Counted from the first letter of the stretch, positions 54,693 to 64,000 are shown. The stretch: DNA of 64,000 nt from Bartonella taylorii (GCF_023920105.1 NZ_CP083693.1:1753001-1817000), one strand, 5' to 3'. Made by a program: numbers and translations. Notes: a model not told the origin generated them from the letters alone.

Positions 54693-56402
54693 GTGGCAAT
54701 TGCGGTAAGAGGACCTCAGGTAAAAACGTCCGATTTAGTATATGGGGCACACCAATTTATGCGGCGTTTATGGGTAGGACCGCTGTTTCGTTGGCGATTT
54801 TCAGGGTTTCGTCCCCATAAAATTTTAGCACATCCCGTTGATTTGCATTTAGCTGATCCGGTAATGGCACACGAATTTTATCACGGTCGTTTTGCTTTTG
54901 CCGGCCATATTGTTCATTCTGGTGCTGCTTCCCCTTTTTCATTAGTTCCACCAACACCGGAATGGGAAGCAGCTCTTCATGATTTTCATTGGTTGCGGCA
55001 TATGGCGGCAGCACAGAGTGATTTAGCTGCGGCACATGCGCGTTCTCTCTTAGAAGATTGGCTTCATCATGGTGGCAAAAAAGTAACGGGGCTTGCTTGG
55101 AGTGCACCGGTTGTGGCACGGCGTTTAATTTCGTGGATCTGTCATTCGAAAATGCTCTTGCAAGGAGCAAGTGAGCGGTTTGAAAAACATTTTTTGCGTG
55201 CGCTTGGTTTCCAATTTCGTTATTTGCGTGTCACGATTTCTAGTATGGAAAACAATGATCAACGTTTACAAGCAGCAGCAGCTTTGACATTTGCATCTCT
55301 TGCTTTACCTGTTTCTACGACAATGAAAAAAAAGGTGCAAACCTTCCTCATCGAAGAGCTTTCACACCAAATCTTGGTTGATGGTGGACATATTTCGCGT
55401 AGTCCTATCATTTTACTCAATTTGTTATCGGATTTATTGTCTTTACGTCATCTTTTTATGCACAGCAATGAAACAGCACCGCGTGTTTTGATTGATTCTG
55501 TTGAGCGTATGTTGCCAGCTTTACGATTTTTTATTCATGAAGACCAAACATTAGCGCATTTTAATGGGGTTGGCCCCCTTGTTCCCGAACGCTTATTGGC
55601 AATTTTGCAGCTTGATGAGACTGCGGGGCATCCTTTTAGTTATGCACGCCATTCAGGGTTTCAGCGTTTACAAGCCAATAAAACGACAGTGCTTGCGGAT
55701 ACAGGAAAGTTTCCCCCACGCTCTGCTGCGGAGCACGCTTGTTCAGGGTGTTTGTCTTTTGAAATGTCTTCACAGGGGAGCCGCTTTATTATCAACACGG
55801 GTGTTAATCCTTATGGGCGTGAGGAATATCGACATTTAGGGCGTGTCACAGCAGCACATTCAACAGCAACGATTAATGATTGTTCGGTAGGAATTTTTCA
55901 TAAAAAAAAGAGAAGTGGCGTTTCATTTTTGCTTGAGGGACCAACGGATGTTAAAGTGCGTCGTATAGAGGATTCAGAGAAAACGGGTTTTATTGCGAGT
56001 CATAATGGTTATGTGCGGCCTTTTAATCTTGTTCATGAACGTGGTCTTATTTTAGCGACAAATGGGGAAATGATCGAGGGTTTTGATCGCTTTTTTATGC
56101 CAAACAAGGAGCCTTCCAAGAGACATAAGGTAGATCAAAGTGAACAAAATAATGTTGCCGTTCGCTTTCATCTTCACCCGCAAGTTCAAGTCAACTACGA
56201 TGGCAAGCGTGTGCGTTTAGCTGTGGGGGATGAGCACGTGTGGTATTTTATATCACCTGACGCTGATATTTGTCTTGAAGATTCAATTGATTTTGCTGCA
56301 TTAACAGGTCCGCAACGCACACAACAGATTGTTTTATATTTTCGTCCTGCATTTCAGGAAAAGGTTCGTTGGCGTTTTATCCGCCGTTCGTTAGAACAAT
56401 GA
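54693..56402 (+). CDS. Heparinase II/III-like protein
   Basis: A 569-residue protein with an N-terminal alpha-helical toroid domain and a C-terminal Hepar_II_III beta-sandwich domain (about residues 310-560). Seen are HFLRALGFQFRYLRVTI, VDGGHISRSP, TVLADTGKFPP, INTGVNP and RVTAAHSTATIND. No signal peptide is evident. In alphaproteobacteria this gene sits between rsmB and purH. It is probably a polysaccharide lyase-like enzyme acting on an envelope polymer; the substrate is unknown. The GTG at 54693 follows GGAGATAGATT. Confidence 0.85.
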   Translation: MAIAVRGPQVKTSDLVYGAHQFMRRLWVGPLFRWRFSGFRPHKILAHPVDLHLADPVMAHEFYHGRFAFAGHIVHSGAASPFSLVPPTPEWEAALHDFHWLRHMAAAQSDLAAAHARSLLEDWLHHGGKKVTGLAWSAPVVARRLISWICHSKMLLQGASERFEKHFLRALGFQFRYLRVTISSMENNDQRLQAAAALTFASLALPVSTTMKKKVQTFLIEELSHQILVDGGHISRSPIILLNLLSDLLSLRHLFMHSNETAPRVLIDSVERMLPALRFFIHEDQTLAHFNGVGPLVPERLLAILQLDETAGHPFSYARHSGFQRLQANKTTVLADTGKFPPRSAAEHACSGCLSFEMSSQGSRFIINTGVNPYGREEYRHLGRVTAAHSTATINDCSVGIFHKKKRSGVSFLLEGPTDVKVRRIEDSEKTGFIASHNGYVRPFNLVHERGLILATNGEMIEGFDRFFMPNKEPSKRHKVDQSEQNNVAVRFHLHPQVQVNYDGKRVRLAVGDEHVWYFISPDADICLEDSIDFAALTGPQRTQQIVLYFRPAFQEKVRWRFIRRSLEQ

Positions 56403-56575
56403 TTTGCTTTTTTATAACATTGATAAAGAAAGTTATTTTCTAGTGTGTTAAAAAAAGCGTTCTATCCTTTCAGTGTATTTTGATAAAGGCATGTGCTATG
56501 AATGTGTAAACTGATTTTATGCATATAAGTCAGTTCTGTTAGAATTTTAACCATTTCATTTTTAGGGTTCCTGTT

Positions 56576-58192
56576 ATGGGTGTTGTTGCAAAAAATTTTC
56601 CCATACCTGATCTTCATCGGGTTCGCCGTGTTCTTTTTTCTGTGTCTGATAAAACGGGTGTGGTTGCATTTGCACAAGCGCTTCACGCTTATGGTGTTGA
56701 ATTGATTTCAACAGGAGGAACAGCTAAAGCCTTAATGACTGCTGGTTTACCGGTAAAAGATGTTGCTGAAGTTACAGGGTTTCCGGAAATAATGGATGGA
56801 CGTGTCAAAACACTCCATCCCTTAATTCATGGTGCTCTCTTAGGGGTAAGAGAAAATCCTAACCATGCAGATGCGATGGAGAAATATGGTATCAATGGAA
56901 TCGATCTTCTGGTAGTGAATCTTTATCCTTTTGAAGAAACTTCACAATCTGGAGCGGATAGGCAAACAATTCTTGAAAATATTGATATCGGTGGACCGGC
57001 AATGATCCGCGCTGCGGCAAAGAATCATGCTTATACAGGTGTTGTAACAGCGGTGCGTGATTATGAGTTGGTTCTCACTGAATTAAATAAGCATGATGGG
57101 TGTTTAAGCTTGTCCATACGACGTCAATTAGCAATGCGTGCTTATGAACACACTGCTGCTTATGATGCGGCGATAGCGGCATGGTTTGCACAGGATTTAA
57201 AAATTGAAACACCATCTTGGCAAAGTTTTTCTGGTCATCTTGAAAGCGTTATGCGTTATGGGGAAAATCCGCATCAACAGGCGGCATTTTATCGCAATAG
57301 TGACAAACGTTATGGTGTTGCAACAGCTGAACTTTTGCAAGGCAAAGCACTCTCTTATAACAATATGAATGATACAGATGCGGCATTTGAGCTTGTGGCA
57401 GAATTTGATCCCAAAAGGACTGCTGCTGTTGCTCTTATTAAACATGCAAACCCTTGTGGCGTTGCAGAAGGGCGGAGTTTGAAAGAGGCTTATTTGAAAG
57501 CTCTACGGTGTGATAATGTCTCAGCGTTTGGTGGAATTATTGCGTTAAATCAACCTCTTGATGAAGAATGTGCGGAAGAGATTGTTAAAATTTTCACGGA
57601 AGTGATTATTGCTCCTGATGCGACAATGGCGGCACGTGAAATTATTGCGAGGAAAAAAAATCTTCGTTTTCTGGTAACAGGTGGTGTCCCTAATCCCCGT
57701 TGTGGAGGGTTGATTGCCAAAACGCTTGCGGGCGGGATTTTAGTGCAGTCACGTGATAATGTGGTAGTTGATGATCTCAAACTGCAAGTGGTAACAAAGC
57801 GAGTGCCAAGTCAAGATGAAATGCGTGATCTTCATTTTGCTTTTCGGGTGGTGAAGCACGTCAAATCAAATGCTATCGTTTATGCAAAAAACAGCGCAAC
57901 AGTTGGAATTGGTGCGGGCCAAATGAGCCGCATTGATTCAGCAAAAATCGCTGCGTATAAAGCTGAAGAAAGTGCAAGGAGAGCAGGCTTAACAGAATCT
58001 CCTGCGAAAGGGTCTGTGGTTGCATCGGATGCTTTTTTTCCTTTTGCAGATGGCTTATTAGCAGCTGCTGAAGCTGGTGCAACAGCAGTTATTCAACCGG
58101 GGGGATCAATGCGTGATGAAGAGGTGATTGCCGCTGCTGATGCGCATGGTTTAGCCATGGTTTTTACAGGTGTACGCCATTTTCGTCATTAA
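56576..58192 (+). CDS. purH: Bifunctional AICAR transformylase/IMP cyclohydrolase
   Basis: The last two steps of IMP synthesis. The 538-residue protein has an N-terminal MGS-like cyclohydrolase domain (about 15-200) with [25 protein letters not shown] and [16 protein letters not shown], and a C-terminal transformylase domain with [30 protein letters not shown] and [11 protein letters not shown]. Sequence is full-length with no odd features. It ends the htpX-rsmB-heparinase-purH block. A hairpin GCCTAT/ATAGGC at 58239-58256 lies downstream without a T-run. Confidence 0.97.
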   Translation: MGVVAKNFPIPDLHRVRRVLFSVSDKTGVVAFAQALHAYGVELISTGGTAKALMTAGLPVKDVAEVTGFPEIMDGRVKTLHPLIHGALLGVRENPNHADAMEKYGINGIDLLVVNLYPFEETSQSGADRQTILENIDIGGPAMIRAAAKNHAYTGVVTAVRDYELVLTELNKHDGCLSLSIRRQLAMRAYEHTAAYDAAIAAWFAQDLKIETPSWQSFSGHLESVMRYGENPHQQAAFYRNSDKRYGVATAELLQGKALSYNNMNDTDAAFELVAEFDPKRTAAVALIKHANPCGVAEGRSLKEAYLKALRCDNVSAFGGIIALNQPLDEECAEEIVKIFTEVIIAPDATMAAREIIARKKNLRFLVTGGVPNPRCGGLIAKTLAGGILVQSRDNVVVDDLKLQVVTKRVPSQDEMRDLHFAFRVVKHVKSNAIVYAKNSATVGIGAGQMSRIDSAKIAAYKAEESARRAGLTESPAKGSVVASDAFFPFADGLLAAAEAGATAVIQPGGSMRDEEVIAAADAHGLAMVFTGVRHFRH

Positions 58193-58350
58193 CGGTTTTT
58201 GTGGGTGATCTTTTCGGATGAGATAAAGTTTTAGTTAAGCCTATCGTGTTATAGGCGCATATCTGTTATGAAGTTATAGCACAACTCTTTTTTGTAATTT
58301 GCTCTACTTTATACTCTAAAGAAAGCAATTATAGGGTTTGAGTAAAAGAT

Positions 58351-58503
58351 ATGAGTATTCTGCGGTTTTATAATAATTGGCGTCGTTATCGTCGGACAGT
58401 TAATGCGTTAAGTCATCTTTCAACATATGAACTTAATGATCTTGGTATTCATCGTGGCAATATTGATTCAATTGCGCGGCTTTATTCTCATAAGTCTTTC
58501 TAA
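58351..58503 (+). CDS. DUF1127 (YjiS-like) small protein
   Basis: A 50-residue gene. The pattern NNWRRYRRTVNALSHLSTYELNDLGIHRGNIDSIAR is, in its middle part, the DUF1127 signature (L..LsxxxLxDIGixRxxI). Small DUF1127 proteins in alphaproteobacteria take part in phosphate, carbon and stress-related RNA turnover. It stands 158 bp after purH and probably has its own promoter. Confidence 0.85.
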   Translation: MSILRFYNNWRRYRRTVNALSHLSTYELNDLGIHRGNIDSIARLYSHKSF

Positions 58504-58548
58504 AATTTGTGAGGGCATTTGAGAGAGTACTTTATTGTAAGGAGAGGA

Positions 58549-58725
58549 ATGTCTTTTGGGTGGGTATTTTTTCTCTTCGTTTTTGTTGCAATAAAGAGGG
58601 TACGTGCAAGGGTGATTTTTATGTATTTACCTTTGTGTGTGCTGTTTCTTGAAAAAGCAAAGGGAATGGTGTGTAAAATTCTCAACACAATGGTGTGTGG
58701 GTGTATTCTACTATGGAATATATGA
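58549..58725 (+). CDS. Possible small hydrophobic protein
   Basis: A 58-codon frame begins at ATG 58549 right behind AAGGAGAGGA, a strong ribosome site. It is hydrophobic over about residues 2-16 and 24-36 with basic residues between (KRVRAR). I recognise no family. The stop is two bases before the convergent SURF1 stop. The case rests only on the ribosome site and position. Confidence 0.3.
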   Translation: MSFGWVFFLFVFVAIKRVRARVIFMYLPLCVLFLEKAKGMVCKILNTMVCGCILLWNI

Positions 58726-58727
58726 TT

Positions 58728-59561
58728 TTAATGCAGAGCCATTGAACAGCTATGTTTTATGAGGTGTTGCTTTTTATCTTTTTTAGCTTTTTTGCCGTAG
58801 TACAAAAAAAAAGAGGCTCCTAGAACGCCTGCAGCTAAAGTAAACCACGTAATAGCATAGACAAGATGATTGTTCCGAAAGTGTACAATGGTCAAACCAG
58901 CTATGGGAAGAGTTGCTTGTGTGGCTGTTTTTTTCCCAGCATCGATAAAATAAGGGGCAACAGTGGGTAGACCAAGCTTTTGTGCCATAGCGGGAAGATC
59001 GCGTGTATACCATAAGTTCGTGTCAGGATTATTTTTGCGTGGAAAAAAACCATTTTTTTCGCTCATGCGTAACAGACCTATGATTGTAGTTTGTTTTATC
59101 TGTGTGGCAGAATGTAGGGTATTCGTGTGTGATTGCTCTGAGTTTTGAAAGTCATGGCGTGCGTCCATGGGGATAAAACCACGATTCACAAAGGTCAGTG
59201 TGTTTTCAGCTGTTTGTAAAGGAGTCAAAACCCAATAACCTGTGGTATCTTGAGCAACGGCAGTGACAAAAATATTTTTATCTGTCAGAAATTTTCCTGT
59301 GATGATGACAGGTCGATACTCGTCTTTTTCGAAAGTGATATGCGCCCATTGATTTTGCGATGGTGCTTTTATGGGAGGCAAATGAACACGTTGATTGGCG
59401 CTGATGATGAGGTTTGTTTTCCAATTTAACCGTTGTACTTGCCACACACCTAGTGCACTAAAGAGAAGGAAAAAACATATACATAAAATGCCGAACAGAA
59501 GTGAAGAAAAACCGATGTGCTTTTGTTGAAGCTCTGTTATGGAAGGATCTGTTTGGGTCAT
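58728..59561 (-). CDS. SURF1 family protein (cytochrome oxidase assembly)
   Basis: A 277-residue protein with transmembrane segments at about residues 18-40 and 232-252 flanking a periplasmic domain, the SURF1 layout. Family marks are LGVWQVQRLNWKTNLI, FVNRGFIP and a late WFTLAAGV. It assists heme a insertion or subunit assembly of heme-copper oxidases. No oxidase genes are adjacent in this window. The start ATG 59561 has GGAAGC upstream. Confidence 0.9.
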   Translation of the reverse strand: MTQTDPSITELQQKHIGFSSLLFGILCICFFLLFSALGVWQVQRLNWKTNLIISANQRVHLPPIKAPSQNQWAHITFEKDEYRPVIITGKFLTDKNIFVTAVAQDTTGYWVLTPLQTAENTLTFVNRGFIPMDARHDFQNSEQSHTNTLHSATQIKQTTIIGLLRMSEKNGFFPRKNNPDTNLWYTRDLPAMAQKLGLPTVAPYFIDAGKKTATQATLPIAGLTIVHFRNNHLVYAITWFTLAAGVLGASFFLYYGKKAKKDKKQHLIKHSCSMALH

Positions 59562-59838
59562 GATTGATGCTTCCTTTTAATATGGTAAGCATTCTTTTAG
59601 CACGGTGAGCATTAAAAAAAAACATTTTGTATATCTTTATATGGGAAATGAAGAAAGAATGAGCCGATAACGGATGCAAAAGGCTTTACAAAAGACTTGA
59701 CCTTTTGTTGTCGACACCCTATTAGAAAAACAGTTTCCCAATAATGCCCGTTCAAGGTAGTGTTGTGCTCCTTTTCTGTTCATTCTATTTTGTAGGTGTT
59801 GGGATTGAAGAGTTTTTTAGAGTTTAAAGGTGAAGTTT

Positions 59839-60144
59839 ATGTCTCGTGCCTGCGAATTGACAGGAAAAACGGTTCTGTATGGTAATAATGTTAGCCATGC
59901 AAACAATAAAACCCGTCGTCGTTTTTTACCAAATCTTTGCAATGTGACATTGATTTCGGAAGTGTTACAGCAAAGTTATCGTTTGCGTGTTTCAGCAAGT
60001 GCTTTGCGTTCTGTTGAGCACCGCGGTGGTCTTGATGATTTTTTGGTTAAAGCGGATGATAAAGAGTTATCGCAACGTGCGCGCTTGTTAAAGCGCCAAA
60101 TTGTTAAGAAAAAAGCTGAACAAAAGGCTGAGCAAGCAGCGTAA
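59839..60144 (+). CDS. rpmB: 50S ribosomal protein L28
   Basis: A 101-residue L28 with [33 protein letters not shown], the family start, then [20 protein letters not shown]. The C-terminal basic/Ala tail is normal for alphaproteobacteria. ATG 59839 is chosen, with AAAGGTGA upstream. The queuosine-precursor transporter follows, with 105 bp of leader between. Confidence 0.96.
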   Translation: MSRACELTGKTVLYGNNVSHANNKTRRRFLPNLCNVTLISEVLQQSYRLRVSASALRSVEHRGGLDDFLVKADDKELSQRARLLKRQIVKKKAEQKAEQAA

Positions 60145-60220
60145 TTGTCTTTGATATATTACGCTGCTGGGTTATTTGTTTCCTTTTTATGGGGGCATGT
60201 TCTTTTAGTTTTCTACGGTT

Positions 60221-60252
60221 TGATTGGTTCCATTACCCAAGTTAAAAAAATG
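60221..60252 (+). promoter_or_regulatory. Candidate preQ1-I riboswitch overlapping the start codon of the queuosine-precursor transporter
   Basis: P1 is TTGG (60224-60227) with CCAA (60237-60240). The loop starts TTC, as in the GGTTC consensus. C60236, just before the 3' side of P1, is at the position of the ligand-pairing C. The tail is GTTAAAAAAATG, the A-rich strand that lies in the P1 groove in this class. P2, the pseudoknot, is CATT (60231-60234) with AATG (60249-60252), so it would hide the ATG itself. The gene downstream imports queuosine precursors, the expected target. There is no Shine-Dalgarno sequence. Fit is by eye. Confidence 0.6.
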
Positions 60253-60933
60253 TCTTCAGCGCGCGATTCTTTATTAGCACAGCAAGAGAGAAGGTTTATT
60301 GCTTTTTCTATCTTTGCAATGTGTCTTACTGTGACTGCTTCTAATGTTTTGGTTCAGTATCCTGTCTATTGGTTTGGGTTGAATGAACTTCTGACCTATG
60401 GCGCTTTTACCTATCCAATTGCTTTTTTGATTAATGATTTAACTAATCGTTTTTATGGTCCATCTGCTGCACGGCGTGTGGTTTATGCTGGTTTTTTTGC
60501 TGGTTTTTTTGTTTCTTGGATCCTAGCTACGCCGCGGCTTGCAATTGCTTCCAGTTTAGCATTTTTATTTGGGCAACTCCTCGATATTGTTGTTTTTACT
60601 CCTTTGCGACGTAAAACGTGGTGGAAAGCGCCGTTAGCAGCAGCGTTAGTTGGATCAGCTTTGGATACTGTTGTGTTTTTTGCTCTTGCTTTTTCTAACT
60701 TTTTTACCTTCATTGATCAGATGACAGGGTATGCTAATGGTTCACTTATGGAAAGCGTTGTTTTTTTGGGGTTTGAGCTTCCAGTATGGCTCTCACTTGC
60801 TTTTGGCGATTTTTTGGTAAAAATTGTTATGAGTCTTCTTATGTTGATTCCTTATGGAACAATCCTTAGCGCTGTTGGAATTCCTCTTTATCAAAATTCA
60901 AAGGATGATTCATCTTTTGTTGGTCGTAAATAA
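60250..60933 (+). CDS. yhhQ: Queuosine precursor transporter (YhhQ/QueT-type, VUT family)
   Basis: A 227-residue membrane protein with six hydrophobic segments. Family marks are LTYGAFTYPIAFLINDLTNRFYG and the RLAIASSLAFLFGQLLDIVVF segment, with polar residues inside the membrane. COG1738 proteins import preQ0 or preQ1 for synthesis of queuosine in tRNAs with GUN anticodons. I place the start at ATG 60250 (MSSARDSLLAQQERRF), which matches the family N-terminus. The frame is open back to TTG 60145, next to the rpmB stop, but that part contains the riboswitch-like fold and looks non-coding. Confidence 0.87.
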   Translation: MSSARDSLLAQQERRFIAFSIFAMCLTVTASNVLVQYPVYWFGLNELLTYGAFTYPIAFLINDLTNRFYGPSAARRVVYAGFFAGFFVSWILATPRLAIASSLAFLFGQLLDIVVFTPLRRKTWWKAPLAAALVGSALDTVVFFALAFSNFFTFIDQMTGYANGSLMESVVFLGFELPVWLSLAFGDFLVKIVMSLLMLIPYGTILSAVGIPLYQNSKDDSSFVGRK

Positions 60934-61328
60934 CAATCTTATTTTCTTGTTTTCCTGAAGCTAAGAAGATTATACGTTGTGTTTTGTAAGAGCAGCGTTT
61001 TAGAGCCATGTTTGGTAAACATATTTCTGTAATAACACATCGATTTATAAGGATAACTTATCCTTTTACAACTTGAATGAGAGTTTCAAATACAATAAGC
61101 TTTGTCTCTTTTAAGTCCTCTTATTATGATCATCATTCATTTGCATGTTATGAGTGGGGATTAATATGTGGATAAAAAATCATTTGAGAAAAGACTCAAA
61201 GTGCCTTTCATGGATGGCCTAAATGTGAGAGCAGTTGTAACTTTTAGGGGCAAATAGAGTGATGACTCTGGTTTTTATAGATGCGTATTTTGACGTCAAA
61301 ATATAACCTCACTGATTGAGGATTTTTT
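60934..61328. other. Convergent spacer, 395 bp, with a dispersed repeat
   Basis: Lies between the transporter and the cobT 3' end. It holds copy B of the dispersed repeat (61167-61259). I see no terminator with a T-run and no other gene. Confidence 0.6.
61167..61259 (+). repeat. Dispersed intergenic repeat, copy B
   Basis: Pairs with 36224-36315. A frame from GTG 61201 reads MPFMDGLNVRAVVTFRGK, against MALMNYLNVRVVVTL in copy A; several of the changes in the shared core are at third positions. No good ribosome site is present here. Similarity also holds when both are read on the other strand, so coding on either strand is unproven. Confidence 0.55.
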
Positions 61329-63239
61329 TTAAAATTTCTTATGAGAATAAAGTTTTTTATCGCTAAAAAGTGTTTCTAATTGTTTTGTTATAGCATTGGC
61401 GAGTTCTTCGGCATTCATAATTGTTACAGCGCGTTGATAATAGCGTGTGACGTCATGACCAATTCCAATGGCAATGAGTTCTATAGGCGAATGTGTTTGG
61501 ATTTCTTGAATCACGGCGCGTAAATGCCTTTCAAGATAATTGCTGGAATTAACGGACAGTGTTGAATCGTCAACAGGAGCTCCGTCAGAAATAACCATGA
61601 GAATACGACGCTGTTCGCGCCGTGATAAAAGGCGTTGATGCGCCCAAATCAATGCTTCACCATCAATATTTTCTTTCAGCAATCCCTCCTGCATCATTAA
61701 ACCTAAATTACGCCGTGCACGACGCCATGGTGTATCAGCACTTTTATAGATGATATGACATAAATCATTAAGGCGCCCTGGGTTATGGGGTTTGTTTTGG
61801 TTAAGCCACTGTTCGCGCGATTTTCCCCCTTTCCAAGTTTTGGTGGTAAAGCCTAAAATTTCAGTTTTAACGCCACAACGTTCAAGAGTTTGTGCCAAAA
61901 TATCCGCACAACTTGCTGCAACAGTAATTGGTCGTCCTCGCATTGAGCCTGAATTATCAATGAGGAGTGAAACAACAGTATCTCGAAATTGCGTATTACT
62001 TTCCATTTTGAAAGAAAGCGGTTGTGTGGGATCAATGATAAGGCGTGGGAGTCGTGCTGTATCGAGGTATCCTTCCTCAAGGTCAAAATTCCAATTACGA
62101 TTTTGTTGTGCCATAAGGCGGCGCTGTAGGCGGTTTGCTAAGCGTCCAACGATGTTTTGGAGATGATTGATTTGTTTATCAAGATAATGGCGCAAGCGAT
62201 CCAATTCGCTTTCAGAACAAAAATCTGTTGCTTCCAAAACTTCATCAAATTGACGGGTAAAAACTTTATAATTGCCAAGTCTTTCCATTTGTTCTGAATC
62301 GGCGAGAAAGCGTTTAGATTTGTTTGATTTTCCTTGCCAAGGGCTTCTTTCTTGTTCTTCCTCGAATTTATCATTGTCGTGTGATTGTGTTGCTTGCGTT
62401 TTCCCTTTGTCTTGCACATCGCTTTCTTGTTCAGTTGTTGCTTTTTCTTTGTTCTGGGTGTGTTTTTTGTTTTGGCTTTCTTCTTCTGTTTGGCTTTGTG
62501 GTTCACAGTCGTTTTTTAATTTTTTATTGTTTTCACTGTCAGAAGTTTCTTCTAGTTTTTCTGCCATTTTGAGTGTGGCAAGCATTTGACGAACAATCTG
62601 TGCAAAAGCATGTTGATTATGAATATAATGTGTCAGTTTGTTCAGTTCTGTTGCGGCTTTTTGTTCGATTTCTTGACGCCATAACTCCAAGACAGGTCCT
62701 GCTTCTTTTGGAGGAGAACGTTTTGTTGTTTTTTCGCGCAGTAAAAGTGCAATTGCTTCTTGTATGGGCGCTTCACTTTGGCTGCTAATCTTTTGATAAT
62801 GGGCTCTTTGATATTTATCGGCGAGCATTACATCAAGATTTTGTGCAATTCCCTCCATGGCTAAAGTGCCGATTGTTTCAACACGTGTTTGCTCAAGAGC
62901 GTCAAAGATAGCGCGTGCTTCTGATTCTGGTGGTGCAAATTGTGTGTGGATGTTGTTGTCGTGCCATGCTTTGCGTAGAGCCATAGAATCGCCTAATCCG
63001 CGGGTAATTTTTATATCTTTATCTGTTGCATGCTGTGGTAATTCTGGTAAGCGTGCGTCGTTTCCACTTAAGGAGGGTCTGTTATGACTAAAGGAAACTT
63101 CAAGGTTAGGTGTGCCGGCAATTGCACGAATACAGGTTGAAAGTGCTTTTTTAAAAGCCTCAGCATCAAGAGTGTTGTTGGGAGAATTGTTTGTGAGATT
63201 TTCGCTCTTGTTGCCAGTGTCGGTAGCCATGATTGACAT
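61329..63239 (-). CDS. cobT: Cobaltochelatase subunit CobT
   Basis: A 636-residue CobT. The N-terminal part is helical. The middle, about residues 245-315, is a low-complexity acidic region rich in Glu, Lys and Gln. The C-terminal von Willebrand A domain has the MIDAS motif [13 protein letters not shown] and the later ISDGAPVDD. With CobS it forms the AAA+ chaperone ring that drives CobN to insert cobalt into hydrogenobyrinate diamide. It follows cobS after five bases on the same strand. Confidence 0.95.
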   Translation of the reverse strand: MSIMATDTGNKSENLTNNSPNNTLDAEAFKKALSTCIRAIAGTPNLEVSFSHNRPSLSGNDARLPELPQHATDKDIKITRGLGDSMALRKAWHDNNIHTQFAPPESEARAIFDALEQTRVETIGTLAMEGIAQNLDVMLADKYQRAHYQKISSQSEAPIQEAIALLLREKTTKRSPPKEAGPVLELWRQEIEQKAATELNKLTHYIHNQHAFAQIVRQMLATLKMAEKLEETSDSENNKKLKNDCEPQSQTEEESQNKKHTQNKEKATTEQESDVQDKGKTQATQSHDNDKFEEEQERSPWQGKSNKSKRFLADSEQMERLGNYKVFTRQFDEVLEATDFCSESELDRLRHYLDKQINHLQNIVGRLANRLQRRLMAQQNRNWNFDLEEGYLDTARLPRLIIDPTQPLSFKMESNTQFRDTVVSLLIDNSGSMRGRPITVAASCADILAQTLERCGVKTEILGFTTKTWKGGKSREQWLNQNKPHNPGRLNDLCHIIYKSADTPWRRARRNLGLMMQEGLLKENIDGEALIWAHQRLLSRREQRRILMVISDGAPVDDSTLSVNSSNYLERHLRAVIQEIQTHSPIELIAIGIGHDVTRYYQRAVTIMNAEELANAITKQLETLFSDKKLYSHKKF

Positions 63240-63244
63240 ATCCC

Positions 63245-64000
63245 TTAAGGCAAAACACCATGAATGAGTGATTCGGGAAGTTCTTGCCCAAAGGCACGTT
63301 GATAAAATTCTGCGACAGTAGCGCGTTCGAGTTCATCACATTTATTGAGAAAGGTTAGCCTAAAGGCAAAGCCAACATTTCGAAAAATTGTTGTATTTTC
63401 TGCCCAAGTAATGACAGTGCGTGGACTCATGACTGTTGAAAGATCTCCATTAATAAAAGATTGGCGTACCATATCAGCAACATGAACCATTTGTGAAATT
63501 GTCTTTTTCCCTTCTGTTGTCTGAAAAGATTTGACTTTTGAACAAACGATATCAATCTCTTTATTATGGGGCAAATAATTTAGTATCGTCACGATAGACC
63601 AACGGTCCATTTGCGCTTGATTAATTTGTTGTGTACCATGATAAAGTCCTGTCGTATCGCCAAGGCCAATGGTATTTGCAGTTGCAAAAAGACGAAATGC
63701 TGGATGAGGTGTGATGACACGGCTTTGATCAAGCAAGCTTAACCGTCCAGAGGCTTCAAGGACGCGTTGGATAACAAACATAACATCGGGACGGCCTGCA
63801 TCATATTCATCGAAAACAAGGGCAATATTGTTTTGATAAGCCCATGGCAAAATACCTTCTTTAAATTCAGTGATTTGTAAGCCATCTTTTAAAACAATGG
63901 CATCTTTTCCTACCAGATCAATGCGGCTAACATGACTGTCGAGATTAATTCGGATACAAGGCCAGTTAAGACGTGCAGCAATTTGTTCAATATGTGTTGA
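63245..64000 (-). CDS. cobS: Cobaltochelatase subunit CobS (C-terminal part; runs off the window)
   Basis: About 252 residues are seen, and the frame is open to the window edge. Segments [49 protein letters not shown] (Walker B) and [14 protein letters not shown] (sensor 1) identify the MoxR-like AAA+ ATPase CobS. The Walker A motif lies beyond the edge. It is the ATPase motor of the cobaltochelatase with CobT. An internal ATG at 63850 is not the start. Confidence 0.93.
   Translation of the reverse strand, partial: STHIEQIAARLNWPCIRINLDSHVSRIDLVGKDAIVLKDGLQITEFKEGILPWAYQNNIALVFDEYDAGRPDVMFVIQRVLEASGRLSLLDQSRVITPHPAFRLFATANTIGLGDTTGLYHGTQQINQAQMDRWSIVTILNYLPHNKEIDIVCSKVKSFQTTEGKKTISQMVHVADMVRQSFINGDLSTVMSPRTVITWAENTTIFRNVGFAFRLTFLNKCDELERATVAEFYQRAFGQELPESLIHGVLP

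Noticed and set aside
60145..60249. N-terminal extension of the YhhQ frame to TTG 60145
   Set aside because: Begins directly at the rpmB stop with no ribosome site, is not part of the family N-terminus, and overlaps the riboswitch-like fold.
63245..63850. Separate short gene starting at ATG 63850
   Set aside because: The frame continues upstream with CobS sequence to the window edge; this ATG is internal.
1..64000. CRISPR array, insertion sequence, prophage or rRNA operon
   Set aside because: No regularly spaced identical repeats, transposase, phage gene or rRNA sequence was seen on either strand.

Overview
The window is AT-rich chromosomal DNA of an alphaproteobacterium of the order Rhizobiales, most likely a Bartonella. 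The reasons are a BA14K-family protein (known from Brucella and Bartonella), the fused Pha/Mrp subunit A-B, CobS/CobT, a CenR-type regulator, COG4223 and HemY_N proteins, DUF2125, DUF4175 and SdhAF4 genes, the rhizobial order htpX-rsmB-heparinase-purH, and a tRNA-Arg(CCU) split by a group I intron. Signs of genome reduction fit a host-restricted bacterium: pseudogenes, wide spacers, and a heme-biosynthesis locus that keeps only its non-enzymatic members. Species assignment is inference, because no search could be run.

Layout. 1-1845 (-): alternative spermidine pathway (nspC, then a carboxynorspermidine dehydrogenase-like gene cut by the window edge). 2017-2505: BA14K protein with a decayed duplicate of its tail downstream. 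2739-8790: six-gene Na+(K+)/H+ antiporter operon with every gene overlapping the next. 8807-9612 (-): tandem pair of small secreted MliC-like proteins. 9657-9960 (-): tRNA-Arg(CCU) with a 227-nt group I intron. 10021-11761 (-): aroB and aroK. 11838-14782: small membrane protein, xerD, accA, L,D-transpeptidase. 15221-17403 (-): COG0523 GTPase and a D,D-carboxypeptidase. 17994-18800 (-): plsC. 18926-20707: thiD, FMN reductase, and a frameshifted dehydrogenase-like pseudogene, followed by two kinds of short tandem repeat and tRNA-Gly(GCC).

21263-25022: ABC importer of the TrpXYZ type and holA. 25478-30271: tyrosine branch dehydrogenase, YihY, UPF0178, TlpA (-), argH. 30329-34344: lptM, lysA and a DUF4175 membrane protein. 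34599-36847: methyltransferase, a response regulator lacking its phosphoacceptor Asp (-), and an EVE protein (-). 37330-41569: tsaD (-), then the COG4223 and HemY_N genes with no hemC or hemD between. 41664-48313: glutamine amidotransferase, a DUF2125 gene frameshifted at a T9 run, and the giant NAD-glutamate dehydrogenase (-). 48569-51845: carbonic anhydrase, ffh with a structured leader, chorismate mutase, rpsP and a strong terminator. 51881-58503: SdhAF4 (-), htpX, rsmB, heparinase-like gene, purH and a DUF1127 peptide. 58728-60933: SURF1 (-), rpmB and the queuosine-precursor transporter, whose start codon is embedded in a preQ1-I riboswitch-like fold. 61329-64000 (-): cobT and part of cobS.

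Most of the window is housekeeping. The best leads are RNA-level: the intron-bearing tRNA and the riboswitch candidate at the queuosine transporter. After them come the Asp-less regulator, the T9 frameshift and a 92-bp dispersed intergenic repeat. I see no insertion sequence, prophage, CRISPR array or defence island.
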